NCBI RefSeq assembly: GCF_900233005.1
Contig: NZ_LT960611.1
Coordinates: 2,480,001-2,544,000, forward strand
Direction: 5' to 3'
Source of the DNA: Vibrio tapetis subsp. tapetis
GTDB lineage: Bacteria; Pseudomonadota; Gammaproteobacteria; Enterobacterales; Vibrionaceae
DNA length: 64,000 nt
The notes under the pieces are model-generated. The model ran no database searches, had not been told where the DNA came from, and saw only the letters and a program-made list of their open reading frames with translations. The position numbers were made by a program, and so were the translations under genes. Position 1 is the stretch's first letter. The number at the start of each line of letters is the position of its first letter. Shown piece by piece: positions 50,198 to 60,265 of the stretch.

Positions 50198-51757
50198 TTA
50201 CATGGTGTACGTGTAAGGCGCTTGGATACCTAACGGAATACCTAGAGCCCAGTAACCTAGTAAGAAGATAGTCCAACCAATTAGCATAGCAATAGAGAAT
50301 GGCATCATTAGCGAGGCAAGCGTACCAATACCTGTCGACTTAACGTAACGCTGACAGTAAACAACAACCAGTGGGAAGAACACCATTAGCGGTGAAATGA
50401 TATTAGATACAGAGTCACCTACACGGTAAGCCGCTTGAGATAACTCAGGAGAAATACCTACCGCCATTAACATAGGCACCAGGATTGGGCCAATCAGTGC
50501 CCATTTAGCCGATGCAGAGCCAACCAGCAGGTTCACAGCAGCCGTCAGTAGAATCATACCAACAACCGTTGCTTGACCCGGAAGATCCATCGCTTTCAAA
50601 CCTTCAGCGCCGTACAACGCAAGCATAGTACCAATGTTAGATTGAGCGAATGCGGATAGGAACTGAGCACAGAAGAACGACATGACAATGTATGCGCCCA
50701 TCGTTGCCATTGTTTCAGACATCGCTTTGATAACATCATTGCTGTTTTTAAACGTACCCGCGACACGACCGTACACGATGCCAGGAATAATAAACAAGAT
50801 GAAAATAAGCGGAACAATCGACTTCATTACCGGAGCGCTGAATGAGGTTAGTTCACCTTCTGGAGAACGTAGCGCTGAGGTTTCAGGCATCAAGGCAGCA
50901 ATCAGTAAACCAATACCTGCAACCATAGCCCAACCCGCGTAACGGAATGCTTTTGATTCAATCGCAGTAAACGTACCTAAATCAGGAGCTGTTTCTGCGT
51001 CTTCATCAACCGGTGTTTTCACTAGACGCGGTTCAATAATTTTCTCGGTAACGTACCAACCAATGCAAACAATTAGAATTGAAGATAAACCGGTAAAGAA
51101 AATATTTGCTAACGGGTTAACGACATAAGCCGGATCAAGGACTTGAGCAGCGGTTTGAGTAAAACCAGCAAGAAGAGGATCGATACCTGAAGGGATGAAG
51201 TTTGCAGAGAAGCCACCAGAAACACCCGCAAATGCAGCGGCAATACCCGCTAATGGGTGACGGCCTGCCGCATGGAATATGATACCACCTAGTGGAATAA
51301 CCAACACGTAACCAGCATCTGCTGCGGTATGCGATACGATCGCAACCAAAATCAGCATAGGCGTTAGCAGTTTTGCCGGAGTGAAGTTTAGCATCTTCTT
51401 GAGGCCAGTCGTGATAAAGCCTGAAGAATCAGCAACACCAACACCTAACATCGCAACCAGAACAATACCTAAAGGAGCAAAACTGGTAAACGTTGTCACC
51501 ATATTTGCAAGGAAACTCGCAAGAGCTTCACCCGTTAGTAGGTTCTGAACAATAAGAGCTTCGCCAGTACGAGGGTTAATCAGATCAAAAGAAACATTAG
51601 AAAGTAATGCTGATGCAACCCAAACTATGACAAGCGCCCAAAAAAACAAGATTGCTGGATCTGGAATTTTATTACCAGCTCGTTCTATACCATTTAAAAA
51701 CCTGTCCATCATAGACGGTTTTTCATTTTCTACTTGCCTTGCAGCTTCGTTACTCAT
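50198..51757 (-). CDS. AbgT-family transporter (second)
   Basis: A 519-residue paralogue of the adjacent transporter: ERAGNKIPDPAILFFWALV, HTAADAGYVLVIPLGGIIFH, GVSGGFSANFIPSGIDPLLA, SAKWALIGPILVPMLMAVG. I start at 51757 (MSNEAARQVEN), which has GAGG just upstream; the frame extends 20 codons further. The two copies are clearly diverged, so this is an old duplication or separate acquisition rather than a recent one. Confidence 0.9.
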   Translation of the reverse strand: MSNEAARQVENEKPSMMDRFLNGIERAGNKIPDPAILFFWALVIVWVASALLSNVSFDLINPRTGEALIVQNLLTGEALASFLANMVTTFTSFAPLGIVLVAMLGVGVADSSGFITTGLKKMLNFTPAKLLTPMLILVAIVSHTAADAGYVLVIPLGGIIFHAAGRHPLAGIAAAFAGVSGGFSANFIPSGIDPLLAGFTQTAAQVLDPAYVVNPLANIFFTGLSSILIVCIGWYVTEKIIEPRLVKTPVDEDAETAPDLGTFTAIESKAFRYAGWAMVAGIGLLIAALMPETSALRSPEGELTSFSAPVMKSIVPLIFILFIIPGIVYGRVAGTFKNSNDVIKAMSETMATMGAYIVMSFFCAQFLSAFAQSNIGTMLALYGAEGLKAMDLPGQATVVGMILLTAAVNLLVGSASAKWALIGPILVPMLMAVGISPELSQAAYRVGDSVSNIISPLMVFFPLVVVYCQRYVKSTGIGTLASLMMPFSIAMLIGWTIFLLGYWALGIPLGIQAPYTYTM

Positions 51758-52065
51758 TAGTAACCTCATTTCGATGTTGTAATGTAAGAGCAGGTTTATA
51801 TTTTTCTTATTGCCCAATTCGTCAATAACATATTCTAATTAATACCGAGTTAAAAAGCACAAAAATCCATCCAAACATCCAATATCAGTCAAAAGTTTTT
51901 ATAATTTCATAATTTTGCAACATCATAAAAACAACAATTTAACTAGCACGTATAAAGCACCACACAGAAAAGTTAACTAAGACAAATAATCGCTATTAGT
52001 TAGGAGATATACATACAAAATAGCCATGACACATCAAGAATCATATATTTACACTTAGTTACACT
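51758..52065. other. Gap between pilV and AbgT-family gene
   Basis: 308 bp of AT-rich sequence upstream of the second transporter and after pilV. No terminator hairpin, ORF or RNA family recognised. Confidence 0.6.
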
Positions 52066-52494
52066 TTATTGAAATTCACTGTACTGAGACAACAGACTTT
52101 CAAGCTCAACCTGCTGCGTTTTACCAAACCTGTCTTGCCATGATGAAACAACCTGAATTCGCTTAATTGAATGCTGCGTATTGCCAGTACCAGCTTCTAT
52201 TTTCCAATATAAATGATAACCATCAAGGGTAGTCACGCTGAGATCTGTGATCGAACTGAACGCGATCGTGTTATCTCCTCCGCTAATAGAGCGAGTTCGG
52301 AACCACTGCATCTTACTTTGTGCCAAATCTAATGCGATTAAGCTGCGTGTTGCATATTCCGATTGCACAGCCAAGGTACTTTGCATTTTTAATAAACCCA
52401 AAACCCCCACACCGAGCAAGAGAAACGAAATCAACACTTCGATAAGGCTAAAACCACCCTGCTTTTTATTCTTTCTGTATGAATTAGAAATCAC
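52066..52494 (-). CDS. pilV: Type IV pilus minor pilin PilV
   Basis: A 142-residue prepilin-like protein with leader MISNSYRKNKKQGG, cleaved before FSLIEVLISFLLLGVGVLGL, with the conserved Glu at mature position 5. PilV-type proteins are minor pilins at the tip complex of type IVa pili. Last gene of the minor-pilin cluster, overlapping the previous gene by 11 bp. Confidence 0.9.
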   Translation of the reverse strand: MISNSYRKNKKQGGFSLIEVLISFLLLGVGVLGLLKMQSTLAVQSEYATRSLIALDLAQSKMQWFRTRSISGGDNTIAFSSITDLSVTTLDGYHLYWKIEAGTGNTQHSIKRIQVVSSWQDRFGKTQQVELESLLSQYSEFQ

Positions 52495-53701
52495 GCCAAC
52501 TGCCCTTTTGCCATCGAGGTTGCACTAACTGCGACCGGGCATACTCCATCACATCTCGGTTATAACGCATATTGAGAGAGGTATAGAACAACGCGTAGTG
52601 ATCGGGTGAATCGAATATTTGCACGCCACTAAAAGTAAACGCACCATGTTGATAAAATGAGGCATTATCTCGAAATTGTTTATCAAAATTATTCGATGCA
52701 TGATTTAGGTGAGCATAAGCTTGAAACCGCGACCAATCAGACAATTTAGGAGAGTAGCTGGTATTAAAATGCACCATACTGCCTTTAAAAATACCACCTG
52801 ATGAATCAGATCCCATTAAGGATACGGGACCATCATGAAAGACCAATAGAACCCCATGAGTATTTTGAGAGGCCCCAGTAAGCGCCGAATATTCTGAAGC
52901 TTTGATTTCGCACCCTCCTTCAACCCAAATGAACTCATGGCCCGCTTCTATCTGATCCGAAATTACTTTCCCACAGTTGAGTAGTATTTTCGGTGTGCCC
53001 ACGCCGATGAGTTGCTTAAATTTCCCGCCATCTCTTATTTGTGAATAATTGGCGACGGGCACATTAAAATAGCTTTCGAATGGCTTTATGTTCTGATCTT
53101 TTACGATATCGGAGCGTAGGGTAACTCCATTTGTTAGATGTGTCGGTGCGCAGTCTGCACCTTGTGGTTTAAACCCCTGCCATGGGGCATCCCCATGAAC
53201 AACGCCTTGGTTCACAAGCCCTGCAGCAGTATCAAACTCTTTACGATACGTAACGGCGATGCATTCCCAGCCTTCCGCAGTTAACTTACCGGGATCAGGC
53301 GTAGAAATGGTCAGCGACGAATGCATGGCAATATTGGCGCTCGATTGAATCGCCCCTTTAACCCCCCCTCCAACCGATACGCTTTTATGGACAGTCTCGC
53401 GCTTGAAGGTAGCGATTAGCTGATAGATCCCGTCCCCTACATCGGCTTTGGTCACAGATACATTCGAGTCACCACCGCATTGATGCCAATTGCTCTGATC
53501 CCATTCTCCACTTTTCATTTGAGCAAATGCGCATTCTAGCCCTCCTTCGGCCTGCCAACGTTGTTGCGCAGATTGAACTTGGTTTTTGGCTAATTTTATT
53601 TGCAAGAACACTTGCCGATAACTGGCGAGTGACAACATTAAAACAGCAACAAGTAACAAGCTCACCACCATAAGGCTAGATATGCCTTGCTGGCGCTTCA
53701 T
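52484..53701 (-). CDS. PilX/GspK-like large minor pilin
   Basis: A 405-residue protein with a short prepilin-like leader MKRQQG before ISSLMVVSLLLVAVLMLSLA, then a long exported domain with several Cys (LECAFAQ, HQCGGDSN, LLNCGKVIS, GGCEIKAS). Mature position 5 is Met, not Glu. Minor pilins of the GspK/PilX type also lack Glu5 and cap the pilus tip. Its size is well above PilX and near GspK. Sits between pilW and pilV with overlapping ends. Confidence 0.8.
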   Translation of the reverse strand: MKRQQGISSLMVVSLLLVAVLMLSLASYRQVFLQIKLAKNQVQSAQQRWQAEGGLECAFAQMKSGEWDQSNWHQCGGDSNVSVTKADVGDGIYQLIATFKRETVHKSVSVGGGVKGAIQSSANIAMHSSLTISTPDPGKLTAEGWECIAVTYRKEFDTAAGLVNQGVVHGDAPWQGFKPQGADCAPTHLTNGVTLRSDIVKDQNIKPFESYFNVPVANYSQIRDGGKFKQLIGVGTPKILLNCGKVISDQIEAGHEFIWVEGGCEIKASEYSALTGASQNTHGVLLVFHDGPVSLMGSDSSGGIFKGSMVHFNTSYSPKLSDWSRFQAYAHLNHASNNFDKQFRDNASFYQHGAFTFSGVQIFDSPDHYALFYTSLNMRYNRDVMEYARSQLVQPRWQKGSWRDF

Positions 53702-54282
53702 TGCCAGTTCCTTTGTTTAATTGACGTTGTCATTGTGTGCGGGAAACTCCCATCATGCATCGAGGCAGAAAGAGAAATTGATAGAAATGCAGAACTGACT
53801 TGACTGCCTAGTCCCGTTTGGGAAATAGAAAAATTCGTCACCTTTATTGTGTTTTGATCCATGAAATTATAGAAACGATGACAGCTATTCAAGCTCGCTA
53901 CTGCCATCGAATTGGTTGTGCATACTTTTATCGATTGATCGGCAAATTTAAAAAAAACGCTCTCAATTGTATTACCATCAAAATAGCCGTAAGCAAGCGA
54001 TGATGGCGTTGTATGCCAAACCTTACTCGCACCAGATATAATGGTTACGCTATTTGCAGGCAGTGGACTAAAGCCTGCACGTTGTGCATCTGCAGTAATG
54101 TAACTCAGCGTGTTTCGCATGCTATGCAATACAACCAGCTCTTGACTGCGCTGATTCGCGTATCTCGCTCCTGTTAGATACACGCTTCCGATTGTAGAGA
54201 TAGCAATCAAACTCAGCGACGATGCAATTAGGAACTCCACTAATGAACTGCCAACTTGCCGTGAATGGCTAGCACTTATCAT
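53698..54282 (-). CDS. pilW: PilW-family minor pilin
   Basis: A 194-residue prepilin with a leader ending VG before SSLVEFLIASSLSLIAISTI, with Glu at mature position 5. I use the ATG at 54282, which has AAAGGG 8 bp upstream; an ATG at 54300 is possible. It overlaps fimT by 14 bp and the next gene by ATGA, suggesting coupled translation. Confidence 0.85.
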   Translation of the reverse strand: MISASHSRQVGSSLVEFLIASSLSLIAISTIGSVYLTGARYANQRSQELVVLHSMRNTLSYITADAQRAGFSPLPANSVTIISGASKVWHTTPSSLAYGYFDGNTIESVFFKFADQSIKVCTTNSMAVASLNSCHRFYNFMDQNTIKVTNFSISQTGLGSQVSSAFLSISLSASMHDGSFPHTMTTSIKQRNWQ

Positions 54283-54769
54283 AGCCAAACCCTTTCTCAT
54301 TCACCCCGCATAACCTAATACGGCCGGTGATTGAATGAGCGATTAATTTGATGTCTTTTGAACCATCATTAGACAAACCAAATGCTATATTGCCATTTTG
54401 CTGAATTTTGCCTTTCACACCATCGACTTTGAACTTGTCATTAGGAAAACCGCTAGTCACAAACAAGCGATTGTATGACTGGCCAGATAACTGACTGATA
54501 ACGTCGCTGGTTACTGTATCTTCTAAATGTAAGCTCAATGTCCATTCGTCATTTTTACTTCCTGAACGCTTAAAATATCCATAGAGATCCCGATTCCGAA
54601 ATACCGCGTCAGATCGGGCCTGAGCAAAAAATGCATAGAGATCATTTGCTAGTCCTTTCATCTGATGTTTTTCTATAATTTGTCTATATTGTGGGACGAA
54701 CCCCATCATCAAAACTCCCATGATCACGAACGCTACCAGCACTTCAATTAGGGTAAAACCGCGAGTCAT
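54269..54769 (-). CDS. fimT: GspH/FimT-type minor pilin
   Basis: A 166-residue protein with the shortest possible leader MTRG before FTLIEVLVAFVIMGVLMMGF, Glu5 present, and the FimT/GspH-like FFAQARSDAVFRNRDLYGYF. FimT proteins help DNA uptake by type IV pili in some bacteria. First gene of the four-gene minus-strand pilin operon. Confidence 0.88.
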   Translation of the reverse strand: MTRGFTLIEVLVAFVIMGVLMMGFVPQYRQIIEKHQMKGLANDLYAFFAQARSDAVFRNRDLYGYFKRSGSKNDEWTLSLHLEDTVTSDVISQLSGQSYNRLFVTSGFPNDKFKVDGVKGKIQQNGNIAFGLSNDGSKDIKLIAHSITGRIRLCGVNEKGFGYDKC

Positions 54770-54871
54770 TTCCCAGAACCTTATGAAACTATGAGTATAA
54801 ATAAAATTGCACTTGCGCGAATGCTAGCACCCCTTAAAAATGAAACGCTAAGTTTGATGGAAGTGTTGGAA

Positions 54872-55282
54872 ATGATTCGAAAAAATGTATGTATGCAAAC
54901 GGTGATACATCAGAAAGGAATGACATTGATCGAAACCCTGATTGCCGTTGCCATCGTGGGGATCATCTCGATGGTTGCCTACCCTTCTTATAGTCAATAC
55001 GCTTACAAGGGGCATCGCCACCAAGCGATGGCTGATCTGGTTAAAATCCAACTTGAGCTGGAAAATCATTACGATGGCCGTTATCAGTGGAGCCACATTA
55101 TATCCGGCAGTCAATGCTCACTTTGTGAAACCCGTAGCGACCGATATCGCTTCACCATTACAAGTGCTGGGGGCTACACCATTGTCGCGACACCACAATC
55201 AACTAAGGGTCAAAATTACGACCCGTGTGGTAGCTTAACGTTGAAAGCGAATGGGGAAAGTTTGCCTGAAGGGTGTTGGTAA
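54872..55282 (+). CDS. pilE: PilE-type minor pilin
   Basis: A 136-residue prepilin with leader MIRKNVCMQTVIHQKG before MTLIETLIAVAIVGIISMVA (Glu5 present), and a C-terminal Cys pair (YDPCGSL ... PEGCW). It diverges from fimT. The ATG at 54872 has GGAAG about 8 bp upstream; ATG 54893 would give a shorter leader but no ribosome site. Together these five genes match the minor-pilin locus of V. cholerae. Confidence 0.85.
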   Translation: MIRKNVCMQTVIHQKGMTLIETLIAVAIVGIISMVAYPSYSQYAYKGHRHQAMADLVKIQLELENHYDGRYQWSHIISGSQCSLCETRSDRYRFTITSAGGYTIVATPQSTKGQNYDPCGSLTLKANGESLPEGCW

Positions 55283-55304
55283 GACTAGCAAGAGAAGAGT
55301 GCGA

Positions 55305-55342
55305 GACGGGCTGGCCCTGAGAATACGGAATACAAAAAAACC
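55305..55342. repeat. Dispersed 38-bp repeat, copy behind dnaJ terminator
   Basis: Begins GACGGGCTGGCCCTGAGAAT and runs into the A-tract of the dnaJ terminator. A similar block lies at 60525-60562 beside the grpE terminator. About 80 % of positions agree by eye. Confidence 0.7.
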
Positions 55343-55366
55343 GAGCTAAAATTAGCTCGGTTTTTT
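55334..55366. terminator. Bidirectional terminator between pilE and dnaJ
   Basis: Seven A, CCGAGCTAA, a two-base centre, TTAGCTCGG and six T; usable by both convergent genes. Confidence 0.9.
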
Positions 55367-55385
55367 AATAACATCAAAATTCTGA

Positions 55386-56531
55386 TTAGCTAGTTAGGTC
55401 ATCAAAGAACTTTTTCACGCCTTTAAAGAAACCGTCCGATTTCGGGTTATGCTTATTACCCGCTTCACCACCACACGTTTCTTCAAACTCTTTCAGAAGT
55501 TCTTTCTGGCGAGCGCTTAGTTTCACTGGTGTTTCTAGAACCAATTTAACGATTAAATCGCCCATTGCGCCGCCACGTACACCTTTAACACCTTTACCAC
55601 GCATACGGAACATACGGCCTGTTTGCGTTTCAGAAGGCACTTTTAAGTTTACACGGCCATCAAGTGTTGGTACTTCAACTTCACCGCCAAGGGCTGCTTG
55701 AGCGAAGCTTACTGGAACTTCACAGTATAGGTTGCTGCCGTCACGCTCGAAGATATGGTGCTCGCGAACGTGAACTTGAACATACAAGTCACCCGCTGGT
55801 GCGCCCATTTCTCCGGCTTCGCCTTCGCCAGAAAGACGAATACGATCGCCTGTATCTACGCCTGCAGGGATCTTAACATTAAGTGTTTTTGTCTTCTGCT
55901 TACGGCCTTGACCGTGGCATGAATTACAAGGATCTTTAATGATTTTGCCTTTACCATGACAGGTAGGACACGTCTGCTGGACAGCGAAGAAACCTTGACG
56001 CATTTGAACTTGGCCATGACCATGACACGTACCACATGTCGTCGCAGATGAGCCTTTTTTAGCGCCACTGCCATCACAAGTATCACACTCAACAAGAGTT
56101 GGTACTTCAATTTCTTTAGAACAACCGCGTACGGCTTCTTCTAATGATAGTTCCATGTTGTAGCGTAAATCTGCACCACGTTGAGCACGAGATTGACCAC
56201 CACCACGGCGACCGCCACCGAAGATATCACCGAAAACATCGCCAAAGATATCGCCGAAATCACCTTGACCATGGCCACCGTGACCACCACCAAAACCACC
56301 ACCTTGTTCAAAAGCAGCGTGACCATATTGATCATAAGCGGCTTTTTTCTGGCCATCAGTTAGAATTTCGTACGCTTCTTTTACTTCTTTAAACTTCTCC
56401 GCTGAAGATTCATCACCCTGATTACGGTCTGGGTGAAATTTCATCGCAAGACGTTTGTACGCCTTTTTAATATCGCGCTCTGATGCATCGCGGGCAACGC
56501 CTAATACTTCGTAAAAATCACGTTTTGACAT
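55386..56531 (-). CDS. dnaJ: Chaperone DnaJ
   Basis: A 381-residue DnaJ with all domains: J domain with HPD in [12 protein letters not shown], a Gly-Phe rich linker ([18 protein letters not shown]), four zinc repeats ([32 protein letters not shown]) and the substrate-binding C-terminus. It stimulates DnaK ATPase and delivers unfolded clients. It lies 279 bp after dnaK with a hairpin element between them, and no heat-shock promoter of its own is evident. Confidence 0.98.
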   Translation of the reverse strand: MSKRDFYEVLGVARDASERDIKKAYKRLAMKFHPDRNQGDESSAEKFKEVKEAYEILTDGQKKAAYDQYGHAAFEQGGGFGGGHGGHGQGDFGDIFGDVFGDIFGGGRRGGGQSRAQRGADLRYNMELSLEEAVRGCSKEIEVPTLVECDTCDGSGAKKGSSATTCGTCHGHGQVQMRQGFFAVQQTCPTCHGKGKIIKDPCNSCHGQGRKQKTKTLNVKIPAGVDTGDRIRLSGEGEAGEMGAPAGDLYVQVHVREHHIFERDGSNLYCEVPVSFAQAALGGEVEVPTLDGRVNLKVPSETQTGRMFRMRGKGVKGVRGGAMGDLIVKLVLETPVKLSARQKELLKEFEETCGGEAGNKHNPKSDGFFKGVKKFFDDLTS

Positions 56532-56585
56532 GTTCTAAATCACCAATTTTTTTCTACAAGTGAAACACTTCACTCGCGTGTTTGT

Positions 56586-56730
56586 ATCAATCTAGATAAG
56601 GAGGCTGGGGGTTGGGGTTACAGGACGAAAGCAAGCTTTCTACAGGTTACAGTAAAGAGACCAGTTCTCTATACCTGTCCTGTCACCTGTCACCTGTCAC
56701 CTGTCACCCAATATCTTTATCTAGATTGAT
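56586..56730. repeat. Inverted-repeat-bounded element between dnaK and dnaJ
   Basis: Perfect 14-bp ends ATCAATCTAGATAA and TTATCTAGATTGAT enclose 117 bp. Inside are GGGGTT-type heptamers at the left and four tandem CCTGTCA units (56679-56706) at the right, complementary in part (TTACAGG/CCTGT). 145 bp in total, able to fold into one long hairpin. The terminal 13-mer CAATCTAGATAAG also occurs in the permease leader hairpin at 34795-34807. Confidence 0.8.
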
Positions 56731-56747
56731 TCGTTATCTACAAGATT

Positions 56748-56777
56748 GCGGGCGTTTGAGTTTCCTCGAACGCCCGC
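56748..56777 (-). terminator. Hairpin after dnaK
   Basis: GCGGGCGTT and AACGCCCGC with an inner GAG/CTC stem and, on the minus strand, a GAAA loop. No T-run follows, so it probably reduces rather than blocks read-through from dnaK into dnaJ. Confidence 0.6.
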
Positions 56778-56810
56778 AAGACTATTTATTTAGAAGTTAA
56801 AGGGCAAGAA

Positions 56811-58721
56811 TTATTTCTTGTCTTCTTTCACTTCTTCAAACTCAGCATCAACAACATCGTCGTCTTGCTTAGGTTGTTCGCCTGCTTCAGCGCCTTCAGC
56901 TTGTTGAGCTTGTTGCTGTGCCATTTCCATCAGCTTTTGAGCTGCAGTCATAAGCGCTTGAACTTTTGCGTCGATAGCTTCTTTGTCGTCGCCACTCTTC
57001 ACTTCTTCAAGTTCTTTGATTGCTGTTTCAATTTTCTCTTTCTCTTCAGCAGGAAGCGCTTCACCAGCTTCATCCATTTGCTTACGAGTGCCGTGGATCA
57101 TTTGGTCAGCTTGGTTACGAGTAGTCACTAGCTCTTCGAACTTTTTGTCCGCGTCTTTGTTAGCTTCTGCTTCTTGAACCATTTTTTCGATATCTTCGTC
57201 GCTTAGGCCGCCAGAAGCTTGGATAGTGATCTTCTGCTCTTTACCTGTTGACTTGTCTTTCGCTGATACGTGAAGGATACCATCCGCATCTAGGTCGAAA
57301 GTTACTTCGATTTGTGGCATACCACGTGGTGCAGCTTGAATGCCTTCTAGGTTAAATTGGCCTAGAGACTTGTTGTAGCTAGCTTGCTTACGCTCACCTT
57401 GAAGAACGTGGATAGTTACCGCGTTTTGGTTGTCTTCAGCTGTAGAGAACACTTGGTTCGCTTTAGTAGGAACCGTTGTGTTTTTCTCAACTAGAGCCGT
57501 CATTACGCCGCCCATAGTTTCGATACCTAGAGAAAGTGGCGTAACGTCTAGTAGAAGAACGTCTTTCACTTCACCCGCAAGAACACCACCTTGAACGGCC
57601 GCGCCCATTGCTACAGCTTCATCAGGGTTAACGTCTTTACGCGCTTCTTTACCGAAGAATTCAGCTACTTTAGCTTGAACCATAGGCATACGTGTTTGAC
57701 CACCAACTAGGATAACGTCAGTGATTTCGCCAACAGACAGTTCAGAATCCGCTAGAGCAACTTTTAGAGGCTCAAGAGAACGTTGAACTAGGTCTTCAAC
57801 TAGAGATTCTAGTTTCGCACGTGTCACTTTAACGTTCATGTGCTTAGGACCCGTTGCATCAGCAGTAACGTAAGGTAGGTTTACGTCAGTCTGTTGTGTA
57901 GAAGAAAGCTCAATTTTCGCTTTTTCTGCTGCTTCTTTAACACGCTGCATAGCAAGAGGATCATTCTTAAGATTGATGCCTTGCTCTTTTTTAAATTCAT
58001 CTACTAGGTAGTTGATCATGCGGTTATCAAAGTCTTCACCACCAAGGTGAGTATCACCGTTAGTTGCTAGTACTTCGAACGTTTGCTCGCCATCAACGTT
58101 GTCGATTTCGATGATTGAGATATCAAACGTACCACCACCAAGGTCGTATACCGCGATAGTACGGTCGCCTTCTTGCTTGTCTAGGCCGTAAGCCAGAGCA
58201 GCAGCAGTTGGTTCGTTGATGATACGCTTAACATCAAGACCTGCGATGCGACCTGCATCTTTAGTCGCTTGACGTTGTGCATCGTTAAAGTAAGCAGGAA
58301 CAGTAACAACTGCGCCAGTTACTTCTTCGCCTAGGAAATCTTCAGCTGTTTTCTTCATTTTCTTCAGAATTTCAGCTGAAACCTGAGGAGCAGCCATTTT
58401 TTGGCCTTTCGCTTCAACCCAAGCATCACCGTTGTCTGCTTTTACAATTTTGTAAGGCATGATTTCGATGTCGCGCTGAACTTCTTCGTCTTCAAAACGA
58501 CGACCGATAAGACGCTTAATTGCATATAACGTGTTTTCAGGGTTTGTAACCGCTTGACGTTTTGCAGGTTGACCTACTAGCGTTTCGCCATCTGTGTATG
58601 CGACTACCGATGCGGTTGTACGCTCGCCTTCAGCATTTTCAATTACACGTGGTGCGTCACCGTCTAGAACAGAAACACAAGAGTTAGTAGTACCTAAATC
58701 AATACCAATGATTTTACCCAT
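56811..58721 (-). CDS. dnaK: Chaperone DnaK
   Basis: A 636-residue Hsp70: nucleotide-binding domain with [32 protein letters not shown] and [11 protein letters not shown], linker [19 protein letters not shown], substrate-binding domain and a lid ending [17 protein letters not shown]. It works with DnaJ and GrpE, both in this window. The leader contains the hairpin CCCCC/GGGGG (58757-58772). Confidence 0.98.
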   Translation of the reverse strand: MGKIIGIDLGTTNSCVSVLDGDAPRVIENAEGERTTASVVAYTDGETLVGQPAKRQAVTNPENTLYAIKRLIGRRFEDEEVQRDIEIMPYKIVKADNGDAWVEAKGQKMAAPQVSAEILKKMKKTAEDFLGEEVTGAVVTVPAYFNDAQRQATKDAGRIAGLDVKRIINEPTAAALAYGLDKQEGDRTIAVYDLGGGTFDISIIEIDNVDGEQTFEVLATNGDTHLGGEDFDNRMINYLVDEFKKEQGINLKNDPLAMQRVKEAAEKAKIELSSTQQTDVNLPYVTADATGPKHMNVKVTRAKLESLVEDLVQRSLEPLKVALADSELSVGEITDVILVGGQTRMPMVQAKVAEFFGKEARKDVNPDEAVAMGAAVQGGVLAGEVKDVLLLDVTPLSLGIETMGGVMTALVEKNTTVPTKANQVFSTAEDNQNAVTIHVLQGERKQASYNKSLGQFNLEGIQAAPRGMPQIEVTFDLDADGILHVSAKDKSTGKEQKITIQASGGLSDEDIEKMVQEAEANKDADKKFEELVTTRNQADQMIHGTRKQMDEAGEALPAEEKEKIETAIKELEEVKSGDDKEAIDAKVQALMTAAQKLMEMAQQQAQQAEGAEAGEQPKQDDDVVDAEFEEVKEDKK

Positions 58722-58835
58722 CAGGCCATCTCCAAAAAATCTAATATTATTTTGCTATACCCCCTAAAGTGGGGGAGGACAAATAGGGATTCAACCCCCT
58801 ACTCGCAAATATGTTTGCTTCGTGTATGCACCATA

Positions 58836-58862
58836 AATAAGGGCGACAAGCACCTTTTCAAG
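58836..58862 (-). promoter_or_regulatory. Sigma-32 promoter of dnaK
   Basis: On the minus strand: CTTGAAA (-35), 12 bp, CCCTTATT (-10). The -35 is perfect and the -10 resembles CCCCATNT. It is 115 bp upstream of the dnaK start. Confidence 0.78.
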
Positions 58863-58920
58863 GGCAAGGTGAAAAAAAATCGCCTTTTTTTACTACAAAA
58901 TCGAAAATAATGGCTTGGTA

Positions 58921-58955
58921 ACAATAAAAAGAGGCCACTTAGGCCTCTTTATTGT
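58921..58955 (-). terminator. Terminator of the dicarboxylate symporter gene
   Basis: AAAGAGGCC, loop ACTTA, GGCCTCTTT, extended by ACAATA/TATTGT; T-run on the minus strand. Confidence 0.85.
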
Positions 58956-58999
58956 AAAAATCTTTCCATGTTTGCATCGAAAAACGACGACCTATTCGG

Positions 59000-60265
59000 C
59001 TATTTTGCCTCAACAGGTTCCATTGCTTCTTCTTTGCCAATTTCATTTTCTGATTTTGCAACTATCGTGTTCACTGCAGTATCACCAACAACGTTAGATG
59101 AAGTACAGAACATGTCATTGATACGGTCAACTGCGGCAACAATGGCCAAACCTTCTGGTGGTAAGCCTAATTGGTGAAGCAATACGCCTACCATTACAAC
59201 ACCACCGCCAGGTACACCACCAGCGCCAATCGATAGCAACAAGATAGTTAAACCCAGTGTTACGATGTCGGCTGAGTTAATCGGCTGACCAAAGGCGTTA
59301 GCTACGAAAATCGTCGCCAATGCAATGTAGATAGAGACACCCGACATATTCATGGTTGCACCAAGTGGTACACCAAAGCCTGCAACAGACTTAGAAACAT
59401 TCAGTTTGTCAGTCAACGTTCTCATGGTAACGGGAATCGTTGCATTCGAGCTTGCTGTAGAAAGTGAGAACAATACTTGCTCACGAGTAGCACGCATGAA
59501 CTGCTTTGGTGAAATACCAGTAGTTAAGCCCACAACGGTTGGATAGAAAACGAAAATCCAGAACACCAACATAGCAACAACAAGCGCCACATAACCCGCT
59601 ACGGAAGCCAAGGTATTCGCATCCAGCGTTGCGCCTAATTGAATCATCAGCGCAAATACACCGTAAGGCGCAAGACTCATCACCAAGCCAACCAGCTTCA
59701 TCATGATCTCATTGGCCATTTTGAAGGTTTTAATTGCTGGTCCACCACGAGAATCCAAAGCTTGAATCGCAAGGCCTGTCAGTATCGCCATGAAAATGAT
59801 TTGCAGCATATCGCCGCTAGCAAACGCTTGAATTGGATTGCTAGGAACGATGTTCACAACCAAAGAGAAGATATCCGGCGTTTCTGTTGTCGTTAACGCA
59901 ACGGTTTCTGAAATGGTTCCAGCCAGGTTTGCCCCCGCTCCTGGTTGAAAGATCATGCCGACCGTTAACGCCGCTGTAATCGCAATGATGGTGTTAAAAA
60001 TGTACAAAGCAAAAGTTTTGCCACCAAGACGGCCAAAGGCTGAAATGTCTTTTAAATCTACGATGCCACATACGATAGAAACGTAAACCAATGGCACAAC
60101 CAGTAGTTTGATTAATGAGACAAACATACCGCCCGCCCCTTCCGCAGCACCTAACAAATAGGTGTCCATCACGGTAATACCACTAAACAGATATTGAATT
60201 GCAGTACCGATCATCAAGCCGGCAAATAAGCCGATAAAGATTTTTGTTGAGAGCGATTTATCCAT
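59000..60265 (-). CDS. Dicarboxylate/amino acid:cation symporter (DAACS family)
   Basis: A 421-residue membrane protein with the DAACS motifs SLSTASSNATIPVTMRTL, GVPLGATMNMSG and GVPGGGVVMVGVLL, and about eight membrane helices plus re-entrant loops. Likely a sodium- or proton-coupled importer of glutamate, aspartate or C4-dicarboxylates; the exact substrate is not decided by sequence. It stands alone between dnaK and the IS256-family element. Confidence 0.92.
   Translation of the reverse strand: MDKSLSTKIFIGLFAGLMIGTAIQYLFSGITVMDTYLLGAAEGAGGMFVSLIKLLVVPLVYVSIVCGIVDLKDISAFGRLGGKTFALYIFNTIIAITAALTVGMIFQPGAGANLAGTISETVALTTTETPDIFSLVVNIVPSNPIQAFASGDMLQIIFMAILTGLAIQALDSRGGPAIKTFKMANEIMMKLVGLVMSLAPYGVFALMIQLGATLDANTLASVAGYVALVVAMLVFWIFVFYPTVVGLTTGISPKQFMRATREQVLFSLSTASSNATIPVTMRTLTDKLNVSKSVAGFGVPLGATMNMSGVSIYIALATIFVANAFGQPINSADIVTLGLTILLLSIGAGGVPGGGVVMVGVLLHQLGLPPEGLAIVAAVDRINDMFCTSSNVVGDTAVNTIVAKSENEIGKEEAMEPVEAK

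Noticed and set aside
56144..56392. His-rich antisense ORF opposite the dnaJ Gly-Phe region
   Set aside because: It is the complement of the repetitive GGT/GGC codons of dnaJ, with no independent signals.
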